From an uncultured Oscillospiraceae bacterium (GTDB lineage: Bacteria; Bacillota; Clostridia; Oscillospirales; Acutalibacteraceae): a stretch of DNA of 64,000 nt. Positions 42,523 to 50,295 of the stretch are shown here, in pieces. Where the stretch lies: contig CAJUTL010000005.1 of the NCBI GenBank assembly GCA_910589395.1, positions 16,371-80,370 on the forward strand, written 5' to 3'. Within the stretch, counting starts at the first letter, position 1. The number at the start of each line of letters is the position of its first letter. A program made the position numbers and the translations under genes. Under the pieces are notes generated by a model that was not told the origin of the DNA, searched no databases, and was given only the letters and a program-made list of their open reading frames with translations.

Positions 42523-42565
42523 ATTGCACCGGAAAACCGAGCGCTGCTCGGTTTTCCGGTGCAAT
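42523..42565 (+). terminator. Perfect 20-bp hairpin after the paralogue pair
   Basis: ATTGCACCGGAAAACCGAGC pairs completely with its complement around a 3-nt loop. No T run; probably stops or stabilises the transcript, or is another palindromic repeat. Confidence 0.55.
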
Positions 42566-42970
42566 GCCACATGATGGGGAATTAGCAATTAGTAATTAGC
42601 AATGAATGGCAAGTCTCCCTCTTTCCGTCATCCTGTTCTTTCTCTGTCATCCTGCTTTTTTCTGTCATCCTGAGCAAAAGCAAAGCAAGCTTTGCTTTTG
42701 CTCAGGATCTCGTCCTTCAGCTCTTTACTCAGGAATTGAGGTTGAGATATTCACCAAGAAAGCAGGGCGAGCCCCGCTTTTTGCTTAGTAAGACAGCAGA
42801 GGCTGCCTTTTTCCCTGACCTTACTAATTGCTCATTCCTAATTTCTAATTTCTTAATTGCCCTCGCGCCTTTTCTAACAACTAACAACTAAAGACCGAGA
42901 TCCTTCGCTTCGCTCAGGATGACAAAGTGGGGGCCTTTTCTCTTTCTAAACAACTAACGACTAATAACTA
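42566..42970. repeat. Mosaic repeats, CATCCTGA subtype
   Basis: GGGAATTAGCAATTAGTAATTAGC; TCTGTCATCC repeated three times (42635-42670), the last forming a hairpin CTGAGCAAAAGCAAAGC / GCTTTGCTTTTGCTCAG; a right-arm copy CGAGATCCTTCGCTTCGCTCAGGATGACA (42897-42925); and CTAACAACTAA runs. No gene. Confidence 0.6.
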
Positions 42971-42974
42971 ACAA

Positions 42975-43020
42975 CTAAAAGCCCAGAGCCTGTAATTCAG
43001 TACAGGCTCCGGGCTTTTAG
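42975..43020 (-). terminator. Terminator of the small gene at 43068
   Basis: CTAAAAGCCCAGAGCCTGTA pairs with TACAGGCTCCGGGCTTTTAG (one mismatch); on the minus strand it follows the stop of the 60-residue gene. Confidence 0.75.
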
Positions 43021-43067
43021 AGAGTATATGAGTGATGAAAAAAGAGTTGTACGCAATTTGGTTTCAC

Positions 43068-43250
43068 TTAGGCTACAAAGAAGCCGTTCTGGAAGGGAGA
43101 GAGCCCGCCCTTTACTACAGCATAGTTTGCCATGTAACCGGCGCTGCCGTTTAAGAAGCGATCAAAACGGGAAGGCTTGTGAGCAGCTTTCTGACTGCCC
43201 GTGGTCTTGTGAATAGTTCTGGAGGTGTAAGTGTTGTTTGTGTTTTTCAT
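43068..43250 (-). CDS. Small basic protein, unknown
   Basis: A 60-residue protein (MKNTNNTYTSRTIHKTTGSQ at the start). Two halves: a Thr/Lys/His-rich basic N-terminus and a C-terminus with FDRFLNGSAGYMANYAVVKGGLSPFQNGFF. The ATG at 43250 has AAAGGAG 9 bases upstream, a consensus promoter (43347-43352/43324-43329) precedes it and a good terminator follows, so it is a real transcription unit. I do not recognise the family. Confidence 0.65.
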   Translation of the reverse strand: MKNTNNTYTSRTIHKTTGSQKAAHKPSRFDRFLNGSAGYMANYAVVKGGLSPFQNGFFVA

Positions 43251-43323
43251 GAAAACTACTCCTTTGCTGTAAGATACGCCTGTCATACTGTTTGATAGGC
43301 GGTTTGCTTTTTTCTATGGCTCT

Positions 43324-43352
43324 ATTATATGCCGTGTTTATAAATTTGTCAA
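43324..43352 (-). promoter_or_regulatory. Consensus promoter of the small basic protein gene
   Basis: Minus strand TTGACA (43352-43347), 17 bp, TATAAT (43329-43324): a fully consensus pair, so expression may be high. The surrounding region has several TTTATAAA-type words. Confidence 0.8.
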
Positions 43353-43498
43353 GCGTTTTTATAAAGATTTTTGAAAAATTTTTTGGAAGTTCATAAATCT
43401 ATAAAATTCCAGGAAATTAGCGGGATTCAGCGAGGTGGATCATATGAAAAGGAGGGAGATAGATAAAAAAATTTAGAAAAAGCTTTAGAAAAAACAAA

Positions 43499-43527
43499 AA
43501 AAGGAAGAGGAAATCACCTCTTCCTTT
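43499..43527 (-). terminator. Terminator of the LacI-family gene
   Basis: AAAGGAAGAGG / CCTCTTCCTTT stem, loop AAATCA, followed on the minus strand by TTTTTGTTTTTTC. A second small hairpin (TTGCGTTCT / AGAACGCAA-like, 43545-43573) lies between it and the stop. The rest of 43353-43498 is AT-rich with nothing recognised. Confidence 0.8.
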
Positions 43528-43610
43528 ATAAACATATTTAGAGCCTTGCGTTCTACTGAAACAGAACGCAGGATATGGTGCTTGGGAGCGCTCCTTCCGG
43601 AAAATGTGCC

Positions 43611-44675
43611 TTATTCCGCGTTTAAGTCCTTTACGCTGTCCCGAATCACCAGCTCAGCGGGAAGCTCGTATTTCAGCAGGGTAGAAGAAAAGCCCGACCG
43701 CCGCAGCTTACGAAGATCCTGAAGAAGCAGAATGCAGGTGCGGCCCATCAGCTGGCTGGAATTTTTTACGGTAGTCAGCCTGGGAGAAACCATTTTGGAA
43801 ATGGGGTTATTGTCAAAGCCTGTTACAGAAATGTCTTCCGGTACGCGGTATCCCAGCTGCCGTAAAGCGTTTACGGTACGCATGGCCTGCCGGTCGTTTT
43901 CGCATACCAAGGCGGTGGGCAGGTGCTCCGCCTGGGAAAAAGCCTGCACCAGCTTCTGATGATCGTACAGATCGTCGTCTACTCCGGCCCGGAAGAAAAA
44001 TTCCCGGTGCTCTTCCAGACCCAGCTCGGCAAGAGAGCAGCGAAAGCACTGGCGGCGGTCCTTTTGCCAGCCGAATTCCCAGCCGCTGGAAATATAGCCG
44101 ATCTCCTTGTGGCCACAGCTTTTCAGATAGCTTACAATATTGTACATGCTTTGGCGGTTATCGACCCGAACACTGTTGACAGGCAGCGCGGGATCGTAAA
44201 CATCGATGAACACCGCGGGCACTTCTATTTCCTGGATCTCCCGCAAAATCTCTTCGGTGATCCGATGGGTCTGTACCACCGCGCCCACAATGCTCCCGCT
44301 GCGCCGGAACAACTCCGCCGGGCTTGTGCCGTTTTGGCACTTCATGTGAAATACCACCAAATTCAAATGATTGTCCCTGGCCTCCGCCTCGGCGCCCTCC
44401 AGAATACCGGGGAAAAAGGAAAAATCGTCCTCCTCATCATCGCAGTCCAAATAAGAAAGAAAGGCGATGGATTTGCAGCCGCTTTCGGCAGAAGCGATGG
44501 CAGGAGCTTCCCCCTCCCGGCAGGATTCGCACATCATGCTTTCACAGTCCAGCTCCCGTATCTTTTTCAGCAAAGACTGGCGCAGAGAATCGCTGATCCC
44601 GGGCTTGTTATTCAGCACCAATGAAATGGTGGCGGGCGATACACCCAGCTTTTTCGCAAGATCCTTGGCTTTCAC
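43611..44675 (-). CDS. LacI-family transcriptional regulator
   Basis: A 354-residue repressor. The N-terminal HTH reads KAKDLAKKLGVSPATISLVLNNKPGISDSLRQ; the rest is a periplasmic-binding-protein-like sugar sensor (SIVGAVVQTHRIT...; VPAVFIDVYDP; NSVRVDNRQSMYNIVSYL; GHKEIGYISSG; PTALVCENDRQAMRTVNAL; DISVTGFDNNP). Residues 55-75 are unusually Cys-rich (DCESMMCESCREGEAP). Start GTG at 44675 follows GAGGTG; the in-frame TTG at 44699 lies before the SD. It faces the degraded isomerase/deoB region, which may once have been its target. Confidence 0.9.
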   Translation of the reverse strand: MKAKDLAKKLGVSPATISLVLNNKPGISDSLRQSLLKKIRELDCESMMCESCREGEAPAIASAESGCKSIAFLSYLDCDDEEDDFSFFPGILEGAEAEARDNHLNLVVFHMKCQNGTSPAELFRRSGSIVGAVVQTHRITEEILREIQEIEVPAVFIDVYDPALPVNSVRVDNRQSMYNIVSYLKSCGHKEIGYISSGWEFGWQKDRRQCFRCSLAELGLEEHREFFFRAGVDDDLYDHQKLVQAFSQAEHLPTALVCENDRQAMRTVNALRQLGYRVPEDISVTGFDNNPISKMVSPRLTTVKNSSQLMGRTCILLLQDLRKLRRSGFSSTLLKYELPAELVIRDSVKDLNAE

Positions 44676-44714
44676 AGGCAACACCTCAAAAATACGCAAA
44701 GACTGTTTTATAAA

Positions 44715-44724
44715 GTTTATAAAC
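44715..44724. promoter_or_regulatory. Possible operator upstream of the LacI gene
   Basis: Perfect palindrome GTTTATAAAC within AT-rich sequence just upstream of the LacI-family start; may be an autoregulatory site. Similar TTTATAAA words occur at 43338 and 43524. Confidence 0.35.
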
Positions 44725-44727
44725 TTA

Positions 44728-45200
44728 TTATATCAGATTCCCCGAAAAATGCAAGAGGCGATTTTGCGCAAGGAAGGGAGAGAGCTTTGCGCAGGCCTCC
44801 GCCCGGTAAAAGGGAGGCTTCTCCTCCAGTTCTCCAAGGATCTCCCGAAGCCGCCGGGCGGTTTCCTGATCCGCGATAAAGGGCTGTATCTCCTCTTTGG
44901 GCATATCCCGGACGGCTGTCAGAAGGGGAGACACTAAAAAATAGCTGTACCGGCAGAATTCCGGCGCATAGAAGGTGTGCAGGCGGTTGGGATTGATCAC
45001 CGCCAGCTCGCCGGCCTTGATTGGGATCTTCAGGGTATCCGATACGGCGATCCCACTGCCCTCCGTGCAGAAAAGCAGCTCCGTGGCCTCGTGCCAGTGC
45101 AAAAAAGCGCTTTCTTCATTGTGCTCCAGCACGGCTGAGGAAAAAAACGGGAAGCTCGGAATCGTCGTAAACGTCAGCATCGTATTCATAGAAATTCATC
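44728..45200 (-). pseudogene. AraC-type regulator remnant: cupin half only, frameshifted
   Basis: The frame 45189-44728 encodes an AraC-family sensor cupin (SSAVLEHNEESAFLHWHEATELLFCTEGSG...; INPNRLHTFYAPEFCRYSYFLVSP) but stops at about 150 residues; the two-helix-turn-helix DNA-binding half is absent. The best ribosome site (AAGGAGG) points to another frame starting at 45199 with MNFYEYDADVYDDSELPVF, which ends after 27 codons. Both frames join if one T is removed from the T7 run at about 45141-45147 (minus strand), giving PVFSSAVLEHN. So the gene has probably suffered a homopolymer frameshift and a 3' deletion. A free-standing cupin translated from 45189 remains possible. Confidence 0.65.
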
Positions 45201-45303
45201 AACGTACCTCCTTGTGCAAAATCGGACAAGCTTTCTGCAAGACTCTTGCTTTACTTCACAGGAATATCCAAGGTAAAATAAAGCCAGAGAGGAGTGAAAA
45301 AAT

Positions 45304-45627
45304 ATGTTCCAATTTCCAATCGGCGTCTTGCTGGATTCCTTCCGTACCGACCCGGAAACCGCCATGAAGCGGGCCTCCCGGCTGGGGCTGAAGGGAATAC
45401 AGGTGTATGCCACATGGGGTGAAATGGCCTCCGAAAACATGACTTCCGCCCGCAGAAAGGAATTTCTTTCCATGGCGGACTCCTATGACCTGAAGATCTC
45501 CGCCCTGTGCGGCGACCTGGGGCACGGCTTTTTTAATCCGGAAACGAATCCGGAGGCTATTGAACGCTCCAAAAGAATTTTGGAGCTGGCAAAGGAGCTA
45601 GGCTCCAATGCCGGAACAATCCTCTGA
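45304..45627 (+). pseudogene. Sugar phosphate isomerase/epimerase, N-terminal fragment
   Basis: The first 105 or so residues of a TIM-barrel xylose-isomerase-like protein (PIGVLLDSFRTDPETAMKRASRLGLKGIQVY; FLSMADSYDLKISALCGDLGHGF; RILELAKELGSNAGTI). Family members are about 270-290 residues, so nearly two thirds is missing and the metal ligands of the barrel are gone. Good SD (AGAGGAG) and an intact start. Directly fused to a deoB fragment in another frame, indicating a deletion between two genes. Confidence 0.75.
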
Positions 45628-46594
45628 TTTTTCCGGCTGCATTGCCCGAATGCGGGAACTTTCCCGGGGGAAGGACACCATTACCGGGCATTGGGAGATC
45701 GCGGGAATCTTATCGGAGCAGGCTCTTCCCACCTATCCATTGGGCTTTCCGGAAGAATTTTGCCGGGAGTTTTCCCGGCAGATCGGGCGGGGGCTGCTGT
45801 GTAACCGGCCCTATTCCGGCACTCAGATGCTTTGCGATTATGGCGAGCGCCATTTGCAAAGCGGAGACCTGATCCTTTACACCTCCGCAGACAGCGTGTG
45901 CCAGCTTGCCGCCTATGAAGAGCTGGTTCCGGTGGAACAGCTTTATGAATACTGCGAGATCGCCAGAAGCATGCTAAAGGTGGGCAGGGTGATCGCCCGT
46001 CCCTTCCGCGGGAAAGCCCCCGCGTTTGAGCGCACCTCGGCCCGCCGGGATTTTTCTCTTTCTCCCCCCGGTACGACCATGCTGGACGTTTTGCGGGAAA
46101 ACGGTCTGGAAACCATTGCCGTTGGGAAAATCGAGGATATTTTTGCCGGGCGCTCCATCAGCCGGGCCATTCACACGGAGGATAACAGAGACGGCATGGA
46201 GCGAACTGCGGCCATTGCCCGGGAGGAATTTCAGGGCCTCTGCTTTGTGAACCTGGTGGATTTCGATATGAAATACGGCCACCGCAACGATATTGAGGGC
46301 TACGCCCGGGCTCTTTCCGAATTCGATCGGTGGTTGGGAAGCTTTCTTTCCCTTCTGGGGTGGGAGGATCTGCTGCTCATCACCGCCGACCACGGCTGCG
46401 ATCCTTCGTTCCCCGGCACGGACCACACCCGGGAGTACACGCCCATGCTGGCCTGGGGCGCTTCCGTGAAGTACGGCGGGAATTTGGGAACTCGGGAGGG
46501 CTTTCTGGATCTTGGCAAAACAGTTCTGGAATATTTTGAATTGCCGAACACGCTGCCCGGAAACTCTTTTTGGCGTGAGATCAGTCTTTCGTAA
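45608..46594 (+). pseudogene. deoB: Phosphopentomutase, N-terminally deleted
   Basis: DeoB interconverts ribose-1-phosphate and ribose-5-phosphate. Homology starts only at GCIARMRELSRGKDTITGHWEI and runs to the C-terminus, with DFDMKYGHRND, the metal-binding ITADHGCDPSFPGTDHTREYTPML, and ending NTLPGNSFW. About 65 N-terminal residues, including the Asp metal ligand of the DSFGIG-type start, are missing, so activity is unlikely. The first codons overlap the isomerase fragment in another frame and are not DeoB-like. Both remnants look like products of one deletion of at least a kilobase in an ancestral pentose/nucleoside locus. Confidence 0.8.
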
Positions 46595-46608
46595 TTTTGA
46601 AAAGATCA

Positions 46609-46637
46609 TTGACAAATCTTTTGGGGAATACTACAAT
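46609..46637 (+). promoter_or_regulatory. Promoter of the thiT leader
   Basis: TTGACA (46609-46614), 17 bp, TACAAT (46632-46637). It would start the transcript that includes the 67-bp repeats, the riboswitch and thiT. Confidence 0.7.
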
Positions 46638-46673
46638 AAAAGGTGAAAAATGAAAGAAGGGGTGCAAAAGATT

Positions 46674-46880
46674 GTCTTTGCGGAGCAAAGCCAATCTTCT
46701 TGGAGTTTGCGAAGCAAACTCCTCAAAGGAGAAGGGTTTTGTCTTTGCGGAGCAAAGCCAATCTTCTTGGAGTTTGCGAAGCAAACTCCTCAAAGGAGAA
46801 TGGTTTTGTCTTTGCGGAGCAAAGCCGATCTTCCTGGAGTTTGCGAAGCAAACTCCTCAAAGGAGAATGGTTTTGTCTTT
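46674..46880 (+). repeat. Three-copy 67-bp tandem repeat
   Basis: Starts of GTCTTTGC at 46674, 46741, 46808 and 46875 give an exact 67-bp period, three full units and a partial fourth. Each unit contains two palindromes, CTTTGC-GGA-GCAAAG and GGAGTTTGC-GAA-GCAAACTCC, so the RNA would form six hairpins in a row. Units differ at only a few bases. Because 67 is not a multiple of three, open frames through it are accidental. It lies between the promoter and the TPP riboswitch. Confidence 0.92.
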
Positions 46881-46921
46881 GCAATGTGTGGACGATCTTC
46901 CCGGAAAGTTGATTTATTTCC

Positions 46922-47009
46922 TTTCCGGGTGCTGAGAGGAGCTTCGAGCTTAAACCCTTTGCCCGACAGGGCAGGAACCTGATGCGGATAATACCGACGT
47001 AGGGAGCAT
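46922..47009 (+). promoter_or_regulatory. TPP riboswitch (THI element)
   Basis: Contains the diagnostic pieces in order: GGGTGCTGAGAGGAG, AAACCCTTTG, a variable P3a-like hairpin (GCCCGACAGGGC), then ACCTGATGCGGATAATACC and GACGTAGGGAGC. It senses thiamine pyrophosphate and controls thiT downstream. Confidence 0.95.
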
Positions 47010-47083
47010 TTCATGATAGGCCGGGCGAGAAGCCCGAACTGGGTTTTGCGTGTCTGCCGCAAAGCGGCTTGTGAATGCGTTCT

Positions 47084-47125
47084 ATGTCATTTGGGAGAAA
47101 TTCTCAAGTGGCATTTTTTCATTTT
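47084..47125 (+). terminator. Riboswitch expression platform terminator
   Basis: ATGTCATTTGGGAG pairs with CTCAAGTGGCAT (with G-U pairs), followed by TTTTTTCATTTTT, 30 bp before the thiT start; expected to form when TPP is bound. Confidence 0.8.
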
Positions 47126-47154
47126 TCAACATACTTTGTCCGAAGAAAGGAAAA

Positions 47155-47769
47155 ATGAAAATGAAGCAAAAAACGAAAAATCTGGTGTTGGGCGGCGTTT
47201 TGGTTGCTCTGGGAACGGTGTTTTCCTTTATCAAGGTGTTCGAGCTGCCCCAGGGCGGATCCATTACCCTTTGTTCCATGCTGCCGGTGATGCTGTTTGC
47301 TTATCTGTGCGGCACAAAATGGGGCTTGGCGGCAGGGCTTACCCACAGCGTTTTGCAGATTTTATTTGGGCTGAACGCCTTAAAGGGTATTACAGCCGGA
47401 GCGGTGGTGGGCTCCATTCTGTTGGATTATATCTTGGCCTTTACCGTACTGGGGCTTGCCGGTGTTTTGAGAAACAAAATAAAGCACGATGGCCTTTCGT
47501 TTACGTTGGGCTGCCTGATCGCCGGGCTGCTTCGGTATTTATGCTCCTTCCTGTCTGGTTGGATCCTGTGGGGTGAATTCGCCGACGCGAATTTTTCTCC
47601 CATGCTGGCAGGCATGAGCGGCAACACCCTGGCCTGTTTCTATTCTCTCGTTTATAACGGCAGCTATATGCTGCCCGAAATTGTCATCACCTGCATTGTC
47701 GCATTCGTTATTATGCAGACCGCAGGCCCGCAGCTGAAAAAGCTGGCGGGAGACACGGCGCAAGCATAG
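47155..47769 (+). CDS. thiT: ECF transporter thiamine-binding S component ThiT
   Basis: Thiamine-specific membrane subunit of an energy-coupling-factor importer; the shared EcfAA'T module is not in this window. 204 residues with six helices. Typical ThiT segments: GGVLVALGTVFSFIKVFELPQGGSITLCSMLPVMLFAYLCG; GLTHSVLQILFG; GLLRYLCSFLSGWILWGEFA with the thiamine-binding Trp/Glu region; and YNGSYMLPEIVIT. The ATG at 47155 has GAAAGG upstream. Regulation by the TPP riboswitch fits the assignment. Confidence 0.95.
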   Translation: MKMKQKTKNLVLGGVLVALGTVFSFIKVFELPQGGSITLCSMLPVMLFAYLCGTKWGLAAGLTHSVLQILFGLNALKGITAGAVVGSILLDYILAFTVLGLAGVLRNKIKHDGLSFTLGCLIAGLLRYLCSFLSGWILWGEFADANFSPMLAGMSGNTLACFYSLVYNGSYMLPEIVITCIVAFVIMQTAGPQLKKLAGDTAQA

Positions 47770-47890
47770 CCTTCAAAGCTTGTACGCCTTATTCTGTTGG
47801 GAGAAGCGCTCAGAATAAGGCGGCGGGTTTCGGGAAAACTAAGGCTGTAAAACATGGTTTTACAAATCTCATCAAACGAGGTGCCTTAGT

Positions 47891-48214
47891 ATGAACAGAT
47901 TGGAATGTCAGGTCACGTCCTGCCAGCACTACTGCGATAACCTTTGCTGCCTCCCCGGAATTCAGGTGGACGGCCCCGCCGCTCGGGAAAGCAGCCAGAC
48001 CTGCTGCGATTCCTATGAGGAGCGCAGACAGGGCTCCGGTCAGAACTCCACCGACCATGTTCCCAGTGTGGACAGCTCCATCGATTGCAGCGCCGAGCAC
48101 TGCGCCTACAACAAAAATTGTAAGTGCGAAGCGGAATGCGTTTGTGTGGGCTGCTGCTGCGGGGACGTGTGCTCCAAGGGCGGTACCGAATGCTGTACCT
48201 TCCAGCCTGAATAA
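47891..48214 (+). CDS. DUF1540 cysteine-rich protein
   Basis: A 107-residue protein with about 16 Cys in two DUF1540 modules: LECQVTSCQHYCDNLCCLPGIQVDG...CCDSY and SIDCSAEHCAYNKNCKCEAECVCV...CCTF. The spacing suggests bound metal, probably zinc. Clostridia often encode it; function is not established. GAGGTG is 9 bases before the ATG. It ends with a strong terminator. Confidence 0.88.
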   Translation: MNRLECQVTSCQHYCDNLCCLPGIQVDGPAARESSQTCCDSYEERRQGSGQNSTDHVPSVDSSIDCSAEHCAYNKNCKCEAECVCVGCCCGDVCSKGGTECCTFQPE

Positions 48215-48230
48215 GCAGACGATTCGGGCA

Positions 48231-48267
48231 AAGCCCTGCTCCCCCTGCGGGAAGCAGGGCTGCTTTT
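48231..48267 (+). terminator. Terminator after the DUF1540 gene
   Basis: AGCCCTGCT / AGCAGGGCT stem with a T run. Confidence 0.8.
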
Positions 48268-48314
48268 TGCTCTTTTCTCAAAGGGAAACTTGTGTTATAC
48301 TGACTGCGAAAAAG

Positions 48315-48439
48315 TTAGAACTTGTACCAATGGAATAAAATGTACAGCTTTCCGGCAGATTTTATCGGGAACTGCGTTTTGTTCCCCGGTAAAGTCCGTT
48401 CAAAAATCTGCACGTGTATCCTATCGGTACAAGTTCTAA
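48315..48439. mobile_element. 125-bp MITE with 14-bp perfect terminal inverted repeats
   Basis: TTAGAACTTGTACC (48315-48328) and GGTACAAGTTCTAA (48426-48439) are exact inverted copies. The interior has no ORF. Its right end (CACGTGTATCCTATCGGTACAAG) is shared with a shortened copy at 18624-18664. TTA/TAA at the ends may represent target duplication. It ends 20 bp before the next start codon. Confidence 0.85.
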
Positions 48440-48458
48440 GAAAGAGAGAAGAGATCAT

Positions 48459-49292
48459 ATGATAAAGCTTTTGGCCTTTGATTTGGACGGCACCACCATT
48501 ACAGAGCACAAACACCTTTCCCTAGGCAACAGGGAAGCGCTGCTGGCGGCGGCGGAGAAAGGTGTTGTTTTGGTTCCGGCCACCGGGCGCATGAAAAGTT
48601 TTCTGCCGGAGGAGATCACGGCCCTGCCCGGGGTGCGGTACGCTATTACCTCCAACGGCGCGGCGGTTTACGACCTTTTGGAGGATCGGGCGGTGCATGA
48701 AAGCCTGATCCCCAACGAAAAGGCCCGTCAGGTTCAGGAAATTTTGGAGGAGTACGATATTTTTATCGAATACTACCGAAACGGCGGCGCCATCACAAAA
48801 ACAGGCTATCCGGAGATGATGAGAACACATTTTGGACTGCCGGAATCCAAATGGCACTTTGTGAATGGCAAGGGATACTCCTTTACAGATAATTTCAGGG
48901 AAATGTTGAAGGAAACCGGGCTGTGTCCGGAAAAAATAAACCTTCCCTATTTGAAGGGCGGCCTGCGGGAGGAGCTGTGGGAGCGGCTGGAGGGCCTGGG
49001 CGGCCTGCGGCTGACCTCCTCGATCCCCGATAACATAGAGGTAAACGCGGAAAACGCCCACAAGGGCGCGGCGGTGCTGGCCCTGGCGGCTCAGCTGGGC
49101 GTTTCCCGGGAAGAGATCCTGACCATCGGGGACAACGGCAACGATGTGACCATGCTGAAAGCCGCCGGCTGTTCCGTGGCGGTGGAAGACGCCTCCCCGG
49201 AAGCCCTGGCCGCCGCGAAATACATCACCGCCGCCCATGACCGGGACGGGCTGGCAAAAGCGATCGAAAGGCATATACTGCTCAGAGGTTAA
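48459..49292 (+). CDS. Cof-type HAD-superfamily phosphatase
   Basis: A 277-residue cytoplasmic sugar-phosphate-type phosphatase. Motif I is LLAFDLDGTTIT (nucleophile Asp at about 8), motif II TSNGAAVYD, and motif IV GDNGNDVTMLKAAG; the C2 cap domain lies between. ATG at 48459 has AGAGAGAAGAG upstream. The substrate of Cof enzymes cannot be read from sequence. The adjacent MITE may contribute to its promoter. Confidence 0.9.
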   Translation: MIKLLAFDLDGTTITEHKHLSLGNREALLAAAEKGVVLVPATGRMKSFLPEEITALPGVRYAITSNGAAVYDLLEDRAVHESLIPNEKARQVQEILEEYDIFIEYYRNGGAITKTGYPEMMRTHFGLPESKWHFVNGKGYSFTDNFREMLKETGLCPEKINLPYLKGGLREELWERLEGLGGLRLTSSIPDNIEVNAENAHKGAAVLALAAQLGVSREEILTIGDNGNDVTMLKAAGCSVAVEDASPEALAAAKYITAAHDRDGLAKAIERHILLRG

Positions 49293-49439
49293 CTGCGAGA
49301 GAAGAGCCCCCAGGATATGCTTCTCCGAGTTTTGCCACCGCCTGCGGGAGAACGCGCTGGAAAATAAGTGCAAGGGAAAGCGGTAAAACGGTGCGGATCC
49401 CCTCTTGTGAAAAAAGGCGTAAAAATCTTTTTCCCCCAC

Positions 49440-49480
49440 TTGACAAGGGGTTACTACCTTTTTATAATATGTTATAACAT
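49440..49480 (+). promoter_or_regulatory. Promoter and operator of the sugar operon
   Basis: TTGACA (49440-49445), 17 bp, TATAAT (49463-49468), immediately followed by the perfect palindrome ATGTTATAACAT (49469-49480) over the start point. The GntR/UTRA regulator in the operon is the likely ligand of the palindrome. Confidence 0.75.
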
Positions 49481-49515
49481 TATGATATTATGACTTTAGA
49501 AAGGCGGAGAGGCAA

Positions 49516-50295
49516 ATGGAATTCTATCCCGGGTTTCCCATTTCAGCAGTGACAGAGCCTATGGGGTTTCATTATGGGGAAGGGGCCTATGGGCCGGAGC
49601 CTGAGCTGCGGAGGCTGGACGCCATCAGAGCTTCTCTTTTGGAGCCTCGGTGCCAGGGGCCGGAGAACGTGTACTGCATTGCTATGGACGTGGGGCTTTC
49701 CGAGGACCGCTCCGATCTGCTTGCCCGAAATCTGCTGTACGGGGCGGTGACCTACGCCAAGGGCAGCCTCGGCAGAGAGCCCGTCCGGTCTCAGGGCCAT
49801 ATTCATGCCGTTTCCCCCTCCTGTGGGGCCTCCACCTGCGAGGTGTATGAGATCTGGGACGGTGAGGCCTGCATTTACATGCAGGAAAGCGGCGGGGACG
49901 ATGCGGGGAACTGCTATGCCGTGACCGGAAGGCCGGGAGATGTGATCATCGTTCCGCCGGACTGGGTGCACGCCACCGTAAACCTGGACCCCAAAAGGAG
50001 CATGACCTTCGGCGCCTGGTGCGTGCGGGATTACGGCTTTGTCTACGATGAGGTGCGCCGCCACGGCGGGATCGCTTATTTCCCGCTGCTGTCAGAGCGG
50101 GACGGCATTGTCTGGGAGCCCAACCAAAGCTATTCCAGCGCCCGCCTGACCGTAAAGCCCGCCCGCGCCTATGAGGACTTTGGCCTGCGCCCTGGCGTGC
50201 CGATCTATCAGCAATACCGGGATGACCCGGCGCTTTTTGAGTTTGTCACCCAGCCCCGGAAATTTTCACAGCTTTGGGAGAACTACAGGCCGTAA
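49516..50295 (+). CDS. Cupin-type glucose-6-phosphate isomerase-like protein
   Basis: A 259-residue protein of the PF06560 cupin group, to which archaeal phosphoglucose isomerases belong. The metal-binding cupin motif appears as SQGHIHAVSPS...CEVYEIWDGEACIYM and VPPDWVHATVN, with FGAWCVRDYGFVYDEVRRHGG after it. It is longer and more divergent than the second family member in the operon (54378), so it may use another sugar phosphate. First gene behind the operon promoter; SD GGCGGAGAGG. Confidence 0.75.
   Translation: MEFYPGFPISAVTEPMGFHYGEGAYGPEPELRRLDAIRASLLEPRCQGPENVYCIAMDVGLSEDRSDLLARNLLYGAVTYAKGSLGREPVRSQGHIHAVSPSCGASTCEVYEIWDGEACIYMQESGGDDAGNCYAVTGRPGDVIIVPPDWVHATVNLDPKRSMTFGAWCVRDYGFVYDEVRRHGGIAYFPLLSERDGIVWEPNQSYSSARLTVKPARAYEDFGLRPGVPIYQQYRDDPALFEFVTQPRKFSQLWENYRP

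Noticed and set aside
46674-46880. CRISPR-like array
   Set aside because: The 67-bp period is continuous repeat with no unique spacers and no cas genes; it is a tandem duplication.
46643-46935. Open reading frames through the 67-bp repeats in all three frames
   Set aside because: 67 is not divisible by three, so each frame repeats shifted copies; frames have no SD and end at the riboswitch.
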